From assembly GCA_015492875.1 (NCBI GenBank), contig WGEI01000526.1, positions 1 to 6,807 of the forward strand: a stretch of 6,807 bases of DNA, given 5' to 3'. The DNA comes from Anaerolineae bacterium (GTDB lineage: Bacteria; Chloroflexota; Anaerolineae; Aggregatilineales; Phototrophicaceae). Of this stretch, positions 1 to 5,937 are shown in pieces. The notes under the pieces are model-generated. The model was not told the origin of the DNA and did no database searches. It worked only from the letters and a program-made list of their open reading frames with translations. Position 1 is the first letter of the stretch. Every line of letters begins with the position of its first letter. A program made the translations under genes and the position numbers.

Positions 1-1661
1 GCATGCCAACGAAAGCAGCGCCACCGACCAGTAAGCCCGTGCCAGATTCGATTTTCAAGCGGCCAGATACGCCGCCTGCGCAACCTACCAGCAGCGGGGT
101 GAAGAAAGAATGGCAATTGCCAGATTATCGCACTTTGCTGGTTTCGGGTTCTGAGCAAGACTTTGACCGCGATTTCCTCTTACAACGGGCGCGCATCATC
201 GAAGAGACCTTGAGCGCTTTCGGCGCGCCGGGCAAGGTGGTTGAGGTGAATACGGGGCCGGTGATTACACAGTTTGGCGTTGAGCCGGATTATCTCGTCA
301 GCCGCTCTGGTAAGAAGCAGCGCGTCAAAGTGAGCGCCATCGCCCAGCTAGATAAAGACTTGCAGCTAGCGCTTGGTGCGAAGTCTATCCGTATTGAGGC
401 GCCTGTGCCGGGTAAGGGCTATGTCGGCATTGAAGTGCCGAATGAAGAAGCCTCGCTGGTGAGCTTGCGCGATGTCATGGAAAGCCCTGAGTTCAAGAAG
501 ATCGATTCTCCGTTGGCGATTGCGCTGGGGCAAAGCGTAGATGGTACGCCCGTAGCGGCAGACTTGGCATCGATGCCGCACTTGCTCATTGCTGGTACAA
601 CGGGTTCTGGTAAGTCCGTCTGTGTGAACGCGATTATCACTAGTTTGCTGCTACGCAACACACCCGACCGCGTTAAGTTCATCATGGTTGACCCCAAGCG
701 CGTTGAGCTAACGGGCTATAATGGCATCCCCCATTTAGTGGCGCCCGTTGTGGTAGAGCTTGAGCGTATCGTGGGCGTGCTGAAATGGGTCACCCGCGAA
801 ATGGACGACCGTTACAAGCGCTTCAGTAATGCCGGCGCGCGTAATATCGAAGACTTCAATAAGCACCTGCCGCCAAATGAAGAGATAATGCCCTATATCG
901 TGGTGATTATCGATGAGTTGGCCGACTTGATGATGCTCGCACCCGATGAAACTGAGCGCGTTATCACCCGCATCGCCGCCCTCGCCCGTGCGACGGGTAT
1001 TCACCTCGTGATTGCGACACAGCGCCCATCAGTGGATGTCGTCACAGGTCTGATTAAAGCCAACTTCCCGGCACGTATCGCCTTCGCGGTAGCTGGCGGT
1101 GTCGATAGCCGCGTCATCCTCGACCAACCGGGCGCAGAGCGCTTGCTGGGGCGCGGCGATATGCTCTATATGAGTGGCGATTCGCCCGCGCCATTGCGCT
1201 TGCAGGGTGTGTTCGTCTCCGATATTGAGATTAATAACATCGTCCGCTACTGGAAGATGCAAGCTGTGGGCATGGAGCCACAGAAGAACATCTCCGAACT
1301 TGTGCTAGAGCGTAGTGGCGGCTTTGGCGAAGCATCGCGCAACGTCACACCACGTGGCGAACGAGTGCGCCAACAAGCGTTCTGGGATGCTGCGGAAGAT
1401 GACGACAAGAGCCAAAGCGATAGTGACAGCGGCAATAGCAAAACTAACGGGCGTAAAGACCCCAACGAAGATGAGCTTTACGAAGAAGCTGTCGAGCTTG
1501 TCAGGCGGCTCAATAAAGCATCAGTGTCGCTATTGCAAAGGCGGTTGCGCATCGGGTATACCCGCGCTGCCCGCCTCATCGACATGATGGAAGCGCGGGG
1601 CGTTGTTGGCCCACCAACAGAGGGCAGCAAGCCGCGCGAAGTGTTAAAACACAGCGACTAA
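1..1661 (+). CDS. ftsK: DNA translocase FtsK/SpoIIIE, 5'-truncated by the window edge
   Basis: This is the motor of the septum-located ATPase that pumps chromosomal DNA during division and segregation. The visible 552 residues, counted from an ATG at base 3, hold a proline-rich linker (1-35), the FtsK alpha domain (about 55-190, with GPVITQFGVEP at 85-95), and the RecA-like beta domain. The beta domain has Walker A GTTGSGKS (198-205), Walker B VVIIDE (300-305), and the family signature from LARATGIHLVIATQRPS through VDSRVILDQ (327-375). A charged Asp/Ser-rich linker (about 462-490) leads to the winged-helix gamma domain (490-548, RIGYTRAARLID at 516-527), which in the family reads KOPS DNA and contacts XerD. 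The N-terminal membrane segments are not in the window. No ribosome site is visible before base 3, so that ATG is probably internal and the gene starts upstream. It is followed by a terminator. Family assignment is near certain. Confidence 0.97.
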   Translation, partial: MPTKAAPPTSKPVPDSIFKRPDTPPAQPTSSGVKKEWQLPDYRTLLVSGSEQDFDRDFLLQRARIIEETLSAFGAPGKVVEVNTGPVITQFGVEPDYLVSRSGKKQRVKVSAIAQLDKDLQLALGAKSIRIEAPVPGKGYVGIEVPNEEASLVSLRDVMESPEFKKIDSPLAIALGQSVDGTPVAADLASMPHLLIAGTTGSGKSVCVNAIITSLLLRNTPDRVKFIMVDPKRVELTGYNGIPHLVAPVVVELERIVGVLKWVTREMDDRYKRFSNAGARNIEDFNKHLPPNEEIMPYIVVIIDELADLMMLAPDETERVITRIAALARATGIHLVIATQRPSVDVVTGLIKANFPARIAFAVAGGVDSRVILDQPGAERLLGRGDMLYMSGDSPAPLRLQGVFVSDIEINNIVRYWKMQAVGMEPQKNISELVLERSGGFGEASRNVTPRGERVRQQAFWDAAEDDDKSQSDSDSGNSKTNGRKDPNEDELYEEAVELVRRLNKASVSLLQRRLRIGYTRAARLIDMMEARGVVGPPTEGSKPREVLKHSD

Positions 1662-1667
1662 CCTCAA

Positions 1668-1695
1668 AAGGGGCGGGCACAGTGGCTTGCCCCTT
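1668..1695 (+). terminator. Intrinsic terminator after ftsK
   Basis: A perfect 7-bp stem AAGGGGC (1668-1674) / GCCCCTT (1689-1695) lies 7 bases after the ftsK stop. The stem can extend inward by two G-U and two G-C pairs, leaving a six-base loop. The sequence just downstream (1694-1708) is T-rich but interrupted. This is a typical Rho-independent terminator layout, and it separates ftsK from the GAF gene. Confidence 0.7.
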
Positions 1696-1746
1696 GTCAT
1701 TTCTTCATTACGAAAAATAACCGTACTCTAACGCCCATCTCCCACC

Positions 1747-1796
1747 TTCAATAGAAAACTGTATTACAATATGGTTAAATTGGGTGGTTTGGAGAT
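1747..1796 (+). promoter_or_regulatory. Probable promoter and ribosome-binding region of the GAF gene
   Basis: The AT-rich stretch between the ftsK terminator and the GAF gene contains TACAAT (1765-1770), a plausible -10. An alternative is TTCAAT (1747-1752) spaced 17 bases from TATGGT (1770-1775). The -35 match is weak for either reading. GGAG at 1791-1794 is the likely Shine-Dalgarno site, 10 bases before the ATG at 1805. The location after a terminator supports a promoter here, but the exact boxes are inference. Confidence 0.35.
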
Positions 1797-1804
1797 GTAA
1801 AACC

Positions 1805-2437
1805 ATGACAACAAGACCGATTGACGTTATTCAGCGAGAGAACGCTCGCTTGCATCTAGAAAACCGTCAGCTAAAAGAGGAAGTGCGGAACTTGCGCGCT
1901 TTCGTCGGCATGTTGAACGATTTACACCACGCTGGTGAGCGCGTTACAGATGACACGCAACTCCTCCCGCTATTACGTCGCATTTTGCGCCAAGCCATGA
2001 AGTTGCTTGACGCGCCAGACGGCTCTTTGTTATTGCTAGATGAAGAGACCAACGAGCTGGTATTTGTCGTTGTATATGGTGCAATGGAGAACCAATTAAT
2101 TGACTATCGTATTCCTGCCGATGAGGGCATTGCTGGCTGGATTATTCGCAACCGCCGCTCCACGCTTGTTCCCAATGTGCGGCTCGATATGCGTTTCTAT
2201 CGCCATGTTGATGAAGAGTTCAAATTCAACACACAATCCATCGCCGCCGCGCCGCTCATTGGAGACCGCCATATCTATGGTGTGATTGAAGCGCTCAATA
2301 GACCCGGCGATAAGCCCTTTACAGAGGAAGATGTCGCTTTATTAGAGCTGCTATGCCGCGCGGCAGGGGAATTGCTGGCCGATATTGCCAACAACCGTAC
2401 CCCTATGCTAGCGCCTGAAAAAGCAAATGGACACTGA
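1805..2437 (+). CDS. GAF-domain protein with N-terminal coiled coil
   Basis: The product is a soluble 210-residue protein. Residues about 8-40 are rich in Glu, Arg, Leu and Asn and look like a short coiled coil. Residues about 45-195 form one GAF domain, the small-molecule or redox sensing fold common in signalling proteins. Family-typical stretches include PADEGIAGWIIRNRRS (104-119), the NTQSIAAAPL segment (142-151), the YGVIEALNR strand (158-166) and PFTEEDVALLELL (171-183). No output domain (kinase, cyclase, GGDEF or DNA-binding) is attached, so it may act as a partner or regulator; its ligand cannot be read from sequence. I chose the ATG at 1805, where the coiled coil begins, because it follows GGAG; an in-frame GTG at 1784 would add seven residues that include this Shine-Dalgarno region. 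It overlaps the next gene by 11 bases, suggesting co-translation. Confidence 0.9.
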   Translation: MTTRPIDVIQRENARLHLENRQLKEEVRNLRAFVGMLNDLHHAGERVTDDTQLLPLLRRILRQAMKLLDAPDGSLLLLDEETNELVFVVVYGAMENQLIDYRIPADEGIAGWIIRNRRSTLVPNVRLDMRFYRHVDEEFKFNTQSIAAAPLIGDRHIYGVIEALNRPGDKPFTEEDVALLELLCRAAGELLADIANNRTPMLAPEKANGH

Positions 2438-2984
2438 GTTACCGCCGAATAGCGTCGATAAATCCGTTCCGGTTGAGGAACTGTTGCCTTATGTACAGCG
2501 CTGGGTTATGCCATTATTGCTCATCTTTCCAGCGCTGTATATTGTGCTTCATGGTTTAGAGCGCTTTATCTACGGCATATTTGATGGACGCGTGCTGATA
2601 TGGCATCTGGTGGCAATCGTTGGCTTGACTATCGGCCACGAGGTCACCCATGCTATTGGTTGGCTTGTTGCTGGCAGGCTCAATCCGCGCGTTATCCGCT
2701 TCGGCCTCGACCGCAAGACACTATCGCCCTATGCCCATAGCACTGTGCCGATGACAGCGCGCGCCTATCGCATCGGCGGCCTGTTACCCACATTAACGAC
2801 GGCCATCCTGCCCGGCATCTATGCGCTCATGACGGGATATGCCCCCGCAGCGCTATGGGCAGCGATTATGCTGGTTGGGGCATTGGGGGATTTCGCCGTT
2901 ATCTGGCTGATACGCGATGTCCCGCCGAATGCCCGTGTGATTGACCATCCCCAAAAAGCGGGCTGTATCGTCCTTAATAGCTAA
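2427..2984 (+). CDS. DUF3267-type integral membrane protein, putative zinc metalloprotease
   Basis: This 185-residue multi-pass membrane protein has hydrophobic segments near residues 27-45, 57-82, 117-137 and 140-162. The second segment carries HEVTH (71-75), an HExxH zinc-binding motif at a membrane face. A later GDFAVIW (154-160) supplies a conserved Asp that could be the third ligand. It ends with VIDHPQKAGC (171-180), a tail pattern typical of the DUF3267 (putative zincin peptidase) family. In site-2-protease-like families this layout cleaves proteins within or near the membrane; activity here is inferred and no substrate is known. The ATG lies inside the end of the GAF gene with no strong Shine-Dalgarno, so translation is probably coupled to that gene. 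The downstream hairpin may end its transcript as well. Confidence 0.8.
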   Translation: MDTELPPNSVDKSVPVEELLPYVQRWVMPLLLIFPALYIVLHGLERFIYGIFDGRVLIWHLVAIVGLTIGHEVTHAIGWLVAGRLNPRVIRFGLDRKTLSPYAHSTVPMTARAYRIGGLLPTLTTAILPGIYALMTGYAPAALWAAIMLVGALGDFAVIWLIRDVPPNARVIDHPQKAGCIVLNS

Positions 2985-3010
2985 AACAAAAAAGACGCCC
3001 GAAGGCGTCT
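2985..3010 (-). terminator. UUCG-loop intrinsic terminator of the PA14/SH3b gene, possibly bidirectional
   Basis: On the minus strand the RNA would fold as AGACGCC-UUCG-GGCGUCU, a perfect 7-bp stem (3004-3010 with 2993-2999) closed by the very stable C(UUCG)G tetraloop. It is followed by five U, one G and four U. It starts 13 bases after the stop of the minus-strand gene. On the plus strand the same stem follows the DUF3267 gene by 8 bases, but only a broken T-run follows it, so termination in that direction should be weaker. Confidence 0.9.
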
Positions 3011-3023
3011 GTATAGTCTTTCA

Positions 3024-4055
3024 TTAACGTATTGGCACGGCGTCTATAGGCCCGCGCACTGTCACATAGGGCGCGTAAATCCAACCGACAACGCCCTCAT
3101 AGCGCACTTGATACCAGAAATCACGGCCACCCTGTACGGTACGACCAATTAAGGGCATCTCTGCGCCCCATGGAATCACCAATAGGCGAGAGGTGCGCAC
3201 GCTGGGGCGAACGCGCAAGTTCATATTGGCGCGGGTTACGGCAGTCACGCCAACATCTGGCGCGCCGTCAATCTGGTCAAATACCGTGATTTGCTCTGGA
3301 ATGACGACGCCTTCATCACGAACGGTGAGATAACGCCCAGAAGCCCAACCCGTTTGGTCGCCGACGGTGATGAGATACCAAGTGAAGATGCCTTCGCTAC
3401 GGTTCAATGCCGAGACGGGATAGCTATTGCCGGGGCGCGCTACAGTAATCAGCGATGCGCCTAAATAGGGGCCAGTGCGCACGGCCAAGCCACGAACGGT
3501 ATGTACCTCTGCGGTGGCGACAGGTACGGATGTTGGCGTGGGGCCGGGGTTACCTGTACCAGCGACGAACCACTGCACCTGCACAATCGCACCGACTGTA
3601 TCCGGTGCGGCAGGGTCTACATATTCCACAATGAGCTGATGATTGCCCGCAGATATGAACTGTTGGTATGTCACTGTGGTTAAGGGGTTTGCGCCAAACT
3701 GGTCAACCACCAACGAGCCATCGATATAAAGGCGTAAGCCACCCTCAAACGTCAGGAAGAAGTCATATGTGCCTTCCACAAATGTTTGTGTGGAGACAAA
3801 ACGCACCGAAAAGCCATCAGGGTTAACAGCTGTCATGACGCGGGCAGCGCCATCATCAACGGGCGAACCCGTGCCCCATGTTTCGTTAATGCCGTTGGGA
3901 TATGTGCCAGTATCGACGATAGGGCCGCTTAAGTCCTCCGTGTTATAAAAAGAGCCAACCCAATTCGTACCAAACTCTGCGCCAGCAGGCGCGATAATCA
4001 AAATTGCTAGGATGATAACAACTAAGCCAATTAAACGAGCGTTTTTAAGAAACAT
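3024..4055 (-). CDS. Secreted or membrane-anchored PA14-like protein with two SH3b repeats
   Basis: The product is 343 residues long. An N-terminal basic stretch and hydrophobic core (residues 6-22) end in APAGA-E (22-27), which looks like a signal peptide with a possible cleavage site; if uncleaved it would be a membrane anchor. Residues about 28-165 resemble a PA14-type beta-barrel, with GTYDFFLTFEGGLRLYIDG (95-113) and the SAGNHQLIVEY strand (135-145), a fold that often binds carbohydrate. A Pro/Thr-rich linker (about 166-180) leads to two bacterial SH3 (SH3b) repeats at about 184-246 and 271-334, with GLAVRTGP (189-196) and MNLRVRPS (278-285) as matching starts and W-containing ends (GWASGRYLTV, GWIYAPYVTV). 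SH3b domains commonly bind cell-wall peptides, so a wall-attached envelope role is inferred. No catalytic domain is seen. ATG 4055 is preferred to TTG 4067 because it has a well-placed Shine-Dalgarno. Confidence 0.85.
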   Translation of the reverse strand: MFLKNARLIGLVVIILAILIIAPAGAEFGTNWVGSFYNTEDLSGPIVDTGTYPNGINETWGTGSPVDDGAARVMTAVNPDGFSVRFVSTQTFVEGTYDFFLTFEGGLRLYIDGSLVVDQFGANPLTTVTYQQFISAGNHQLIVEYVDPAAPDTVGAIVQVQWFVAGTGNPGPTPTSVPVATAEVHTVRGLAVRTGPYLGASLITVARPGNSYPVSALNRSEGIFTWYLITVGDQTGWASGRYLTVRDEGVVIPEQITVFDQIDGAPDVGVTAVTRANMNLRVRPSVRTSRLLVIPWGAEMPLIGRTVQGGRDFWYQVRYEGVVGWIYAPYVTVRGPIDAVPIR

Positions 4056-4061
4056 ATCTCG

Positions 4062-4065
4062 CTCC
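4062..4065 (-). promoter_or_regulatory. Shine-Dalgarno site of the PA14/SH3b gene
   Basis: GGAG on the minus strand lies six bases before the ATG at 4055. It overlaps the alternative upstream TTG start (4067), which therefore cannot use it. This fixes the start at 4055. Confidence 0.75.
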
Positions 4066-4095
4066 AATTATCCTGACCAACAGGTTTCATCTTAT

Positions 4096-4101
4096 ATTAT
4101 A
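4096..4101 (-). promoter_or_regulatory. Candidate -10 element of the PA14/SH3b gene
   Basis: The minus strand reads TATAAT, a perfect sigma-70-type -10 hexamer, 40 bases before the ATG at 4055. This would give a leader of roughly 30-35 bases containing the Shine-Dalgarno. No good -35 match is visible at 16-18 bases upstream, so the promoter is either activator-dependent or only suggested by this box. Confidence 0.45.
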
Positions 4102-4166
4102 GTTGAACGCGACAAAATTGCCGCGAACGTGTTTGAATGTTAACAAATACTGACACGGAATAGCCC

Positions 4167-4189
4167 ACACCGCAACTTTTTGGCGGTGT
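4167..4189. repeat. Inverted repeat in the divergent spacer, possible operator
   Basis: ACACCGC (4167-4173) and GCGGTGT (4183-4189) form a perfect 7-bp dyad separated by nine bases (AACTTTTTG). It lies between the PA14/SH3b gene and the DUF4342-like gene, immediately upstream of the AT-rich -10-like stretch of the latter. There is no T-run after it in either direction, so it is unlikely to be a terminator. A regulator binding site is the best guess; the regulator is unknown. Confidence 0.4.
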
Positions 4190-4195
4190 ATAGCG

Positions 4196-4206
4196 TATTA
4201 TATAAG
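4196..4206 (+). promoter_or_regulatory. Candidate -10 region of the DUF4342-like gene
   Basis: The stretch TATTATATAAG contains several overlapping -10-like hexamers about 35-45 bases before the ATG at 4241. TTTTTG (4177-4182), inside the loop of the inverted repeat, is 16-18 bases upstream and could act as a poor -35. The position is sensible but the boxes are not unique. Confidence 0.35.
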
Positions 4207-4240
4207 TAGAAGGAAAACATAACATCGGGGAATGTAAGCC

Positions 4241-4591
4241 ATGAACGATAAAAACAAAAACCAGCCCAATGACTTTGAAGAACTGGTTAATCAAACTTTT
4301 CAGCAAATCCGCGAGTTAATTCATCAAGGCAACGCCCGCCATATCGTCGTCACCACGCAAGAGGGCGATGTCGTTCTGGATACAACGCTGACGATTGCCG
4401 CCGTCGCCACAATCGCCATGATTTTATGGACAATGCCACTCTTGCTCATCGCGGTTGTCATCGCACTAGCCACACGGGTGCGGATAGATATTGTGCGGGT
4501 GATTGATGAGGTAGAAGAATCAGAAGTGCTGGACGAAGAAACCAGCTATCTCAATATTGAGGAAGACGAGCAAGAATCGATGTACAATTAG
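4241..4591 (+). CDS. Small DUF4342-like membrane protein
   Basis: This is a 116-residue protein of unknown function. The N-terminal 47 residues are polar, with ELVNQTFQQIRELIHQGNARHIVV (14-37) resembling the DUF4342 pattern of a short helix, then LIxxGNxRxIxI, then a Gly-containing turn (EGDVVLDTTL). A hydrophobic region (about 48-78) is long enough for one or two membrane passes. A short strand-like RIDIVRVID (81-89) is followed by a very acidic tail (90-116, with more than ten Asp/Glu). GGGG at 4227-4230 is a modest Shine-Dalgarno, 10 bases from the ATG. It is transcribed away from the PA14/SH3b gene and converges on the monophosphatase gene, 27 bases from that gene's stop. The family assignment rests on pattern memory and is moderate. 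Confidence 0.7.
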   Translation: MNDKNKNQPNDFEELVNQTFQQIRELIHQGNARHIVVTTQEGDVVLDTTLTIAAVATIAMILWTMPLLLIAVVIALATRVRIDIVRVIDEVEESEVLDEETSYLNIEEDEQESMYN

Positions 4592-4618
4592 GGGCACGGG
4601 AAATTGCGCCCTGTTGTA

Positions 4619-5443
4619 TCAGGCCTCCATTACGGGCATGGTAGTGCGGGCTGTTTGTAAAGCCTGTAGTAACGCGTCGTGCACGCGCCCGTTGGTCGCG
4701 ACTAAACGCCCACTACGAAAAGCCTGTGTTGCATTCACGCCCTCATAATCGGTGATTTTCCCGCCCGCTTCAAGCACGCACAGCGCGCCCGCCATTAAAT
4801 CCCATGAATGGAGTTTCTGCTCCCAATAGGCATCAAAACGGCCAGCGGCCACATAGCACAGGTCTAACGCCGCAGAGCCAAGACGGCGGATGCCGCGCGT
4901 TTGGCGCATCAGTGCCACCCATTCGCGCCCGTTGTTCTCTTCGCTCGTCCACTTATCATAGGGGAAACCGCTCGCTACAAGGGACTGCCCCAGTTCCGCC
5001 GTTGTGCTCACCTGAATAGGCTGGCCATTGAGGGTTGCGCCGTGGCCTTTGCTGGCGCTGAACAGTTCATCCATGATGGGGTTATAGACCACGCCCACCA
5101 ACGGGTTCATGTTACTATCTGCTAATGCGATGCTGACGGCGAAAAAGGGCAACCCCGCCGCAAAGTTGGTCGTACCATCCAGCGGGTCTACATACCACAC
5201 ATATTCGGCTGCGGCTAAAGGAACGCCATACCCGCCGCCCTCTTCGCCAACGATGTGGTGCGTCGGATAGGCCTTCAATAGCGCCTCTGTGAGCATCGCC
5301 TCAGAAGCACGGTCGGCCTCTGTGACCATATCATAAGCGCTGGACTTGGTGCTGGCGGTGGTTTTGCCTAAGTGCGATTTGAGGATGTCGCCGGCTAGGT
5401 GGGCGAGTTGTTCGATATGTTGCTGAACCTCTGCTAAGTTCAA
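4619..5443 (-). CDS. Inositol monophosphatase family protein
   Basis: This is a cytosolic Mg2+-dependent phosphatase of the SuhB/IMPase superfamily, which hydrolyses inositol-1-phosphate or related small phosphates. From the chosen TTG start it is 274 residues, close to the family norm of about 260-270. Metal-site motifs are complete: YDMVTEAD (37-44), GEE (66-68), WYVDPLDGTTNF (83-94, metal-binding D86 and D89) and WDLMAGAL near the C-terminus (214-221, D215). The substrate cannot be fixed from sequence; relatives act on inositol phosphate, histidinol phosphate, fructose-1,6-bisphosphate or PAP, so no symbol is given. An in-frame ATG at 5494 would add 17 residues but has no ribosome site. 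TTG 5443 has GGAG eight bases upstream, and MNLAEVQQHIEQLAHLAG is a natural family N-terminus. It is divergent from the GlsB-like gene. Confidence 0.95.
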   Translation of the reverse strand: MNLAEVQQHIEQLAHLAGDILKSHLGKTTASTKSSAYDMVTEADRASEAMLTEALLKAYPTHHIVGEEGGGYGVPLAAAEYVWYVDPLDGTTNFAAGLPFFAVSIALADSNMNPLVGVVYNPIMDELFSASKGHGATLNGQPIQVSTTAELGQSLVASGFPYDKWTSEENNGREWVALMRQTRGIRRLGSAALDLCYVAAGRFDAYWEQKLHSWDLMAGALCVLEAGGKITDYEGVNATQAFRSGRLVATNGRVHDALLQALQTARTTMPVMEA

Positions 5444-5451
5444 GGTGGTAT

Positions 5452-5455
5452 CTCC
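5452..5455 (-). promoter_or_regulatory. Shine-Dalgarno site supporting a TTG start for the monophosphatase
   Basis: GGAG on the minus strand is eight bases before TTG 5443. The alternative ATG at 5494 is preceded by a pyrimidine- and AT-rich sequence with no purine-rich site, and a -10-like GATAAT (5498-5493) overlaps that ATG. Both observations favour the downstream TTG. Confidence 0.65.
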
Positions 5456-5467
5456 GTGCGTCTGTTC

Positions 5468-5487
5468 CCGAAGTGTGCAACCTTCGG
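5468..5487. repeat. Inverted repeat in the monophosphatase/GlsB divergent region
   Basis: CCGAAG (5468-5473) and CTTCGG (5482-5487) form a perfect 6-bp dyad with an eight-base spacer. It lies 25-44 bases upstream of the TTG start of the monophosphatase and about 55 bases before the GlsB-like start. No T-run follows on either strand. It could be a regulator site or a leader hairpin; a chance dyad of this size is also possible. Confidence 0.3.
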
Positions 5488-5530
5488 CGGCCATTATCGT
5501 ATAGGATAGTAGACAAAGACAGGGTATTTT

Positions 5531-5535
5531 GGAGG
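5531..5535 (+). promoter_or_regulatory. Shine-Dalgarno site supporting a GTG start for the GlsB-like gene
   Basis: GGAGG lies six bases before GTG 5542. An upstream in-frame ATG at 5473 sits within the divergent regulatory region and would add 23 charged, non-hydrophobic residues before the first membrane helix, with no ribosome site of its own. GTG 5542 is therefore the start. Confidence 0.85.
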
Positions 5536-5541
5536 TATTCT

Positions 5542-5868
5542 GTGGAACTGCTTATCATCGTCCTAGTGGGGCTTTTCGTCCTGTGGCTATTTTCGGTCAT
5601 CACCCAAATTGCATTTGTGGTGCTATTGCCGATTTTATTCTGGGCGCTGGCGGGTTGGCTGGCTGGCCAGTTTGTGCGCGGGCGCGGCTTTGGGCTGTTA
5701 GGGAATGTGGTCTTAGGGCTGGCGGGCGGCTTCATCGGGCATTTTTTGTTTGGCCTAGTCGATATTCGTGGCAGCAACTTTCTCTCGGAAATACTGATTG
5801 GCTCTATCGGCGCGGTGGTGCTCATTCACCTTGTGCGCGCGCTGGGGAATAAAAACTTTGCCAAATGA
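5542..5868 (+). CDS. GlsB/YeaQ/YmgE-type small membrane protein (transglycosylase-associated family)
   Basis: This 108-residue, very hydrophobic protein has about four membrane segments (about 2-19, 22-41, 52-71 and 83-100). The core from LAGWLAGQFVRGRGFGLLGNVVLGLAGGFIGHFLFGL (36-72) matches the Gly-rich family pattern: a membrane helix, a basic RGRGFG turn, then a Gly-zipper-like helix. The family is linked to envelope or general stress in other bacteria, but its molecular role is unknown. It carries an extra N-terminal helix compared with the usual 80-90-residue members. It starts at GTG with a strong Shine-Dalgarno, is divergent from the monophosphatase gene and converges on the propeller gene. 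Confidence 0.83.
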   Translation: MELLIIVLVGLFVLWLFSVITQIAFVVLLPILFWALAGWLAGQFVRGRGFGLLGNVVLGLAGGFIGHFLFGLVDIRGSNFLSEILIGSIGAVVLIHLVRALGNKNFAK

Positions 5869-5887
5869 TGGTGTATGTAATCCCTGC

Positions 5888-5926
5888 AAAAAAAGAGGAA
5901 GGGTTCGCCAATTTCACCCTTCCTCT
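5888..5926 (-). terminator. Intrinsic terminator of the beta-propeller gene
   Basis: A perfect 11-bp stem AGAGGAAGGGT (5894-5904) / ACCCTTCCTCT (5916-5926) has an 11-base loop. On the minus strand six further T residues follow (complement of 5888-5893), about 12 bases after the gene's stop. On the plus strand it follows the GlsB-like gene by 25 bases but lacks a T-run, so it mainly serves the minus-strand gene. Confidence 0.88.
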
Positions 5927-5937
5927 CTCCGCTTCAA

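Noticed and set aside
351..383. FtsK signature reads FAVAGGVDSR at residues 361-370, where many FtsK proteins have FxVSSxxDSR; considered as a possible defect in the motor.
   Set aside because: Walker A, Walker B and the surrounding motifs are intact, and small-residue variants at this spot are a plausible lineage feature. The range given here is in residues of the protein, about bases 1053-1151.
1315..1587. Plus-strand 90-codon open frame inside the ftsK C-terminal region, considered as a possible overlapping gene.
   Set aside because: It lies wholly within the ftsK gamma-domain coding region, in another frame, with no ribosome site. The ftsK frame is conserved to its stop.
4097..4306. Minus-strand 69-codon open frame upstream of the PA14/SH3b gene.
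   Set aside because: It covers the divergent promoter region and the start of the DUF4342-like gene, has no ribosome site, and its product shows no recognisable pattern.
4592..4611. Hairpin in the 27-base gap between the convergent DUF4342-like and monophosphatase genes: GGGCGC / GTGCCC on the minus strand with one G-U pair and an eight-base loop.
   Set aside because: On the plus strand the G-U becomes an A-C mismatch, and no T-run follows on either side. It is too weak to call a terminator.
5331..5825. Minus-strand 164-codon open frame across the monophosphatase start and the GlsB-like gene.
   Set aside because: Its product is Pro/Thr/Ser/Arg-rich low-complexity sequence, antisense to a clear membrane protein and out of frame with the monophosphatase. 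It is a shadow.
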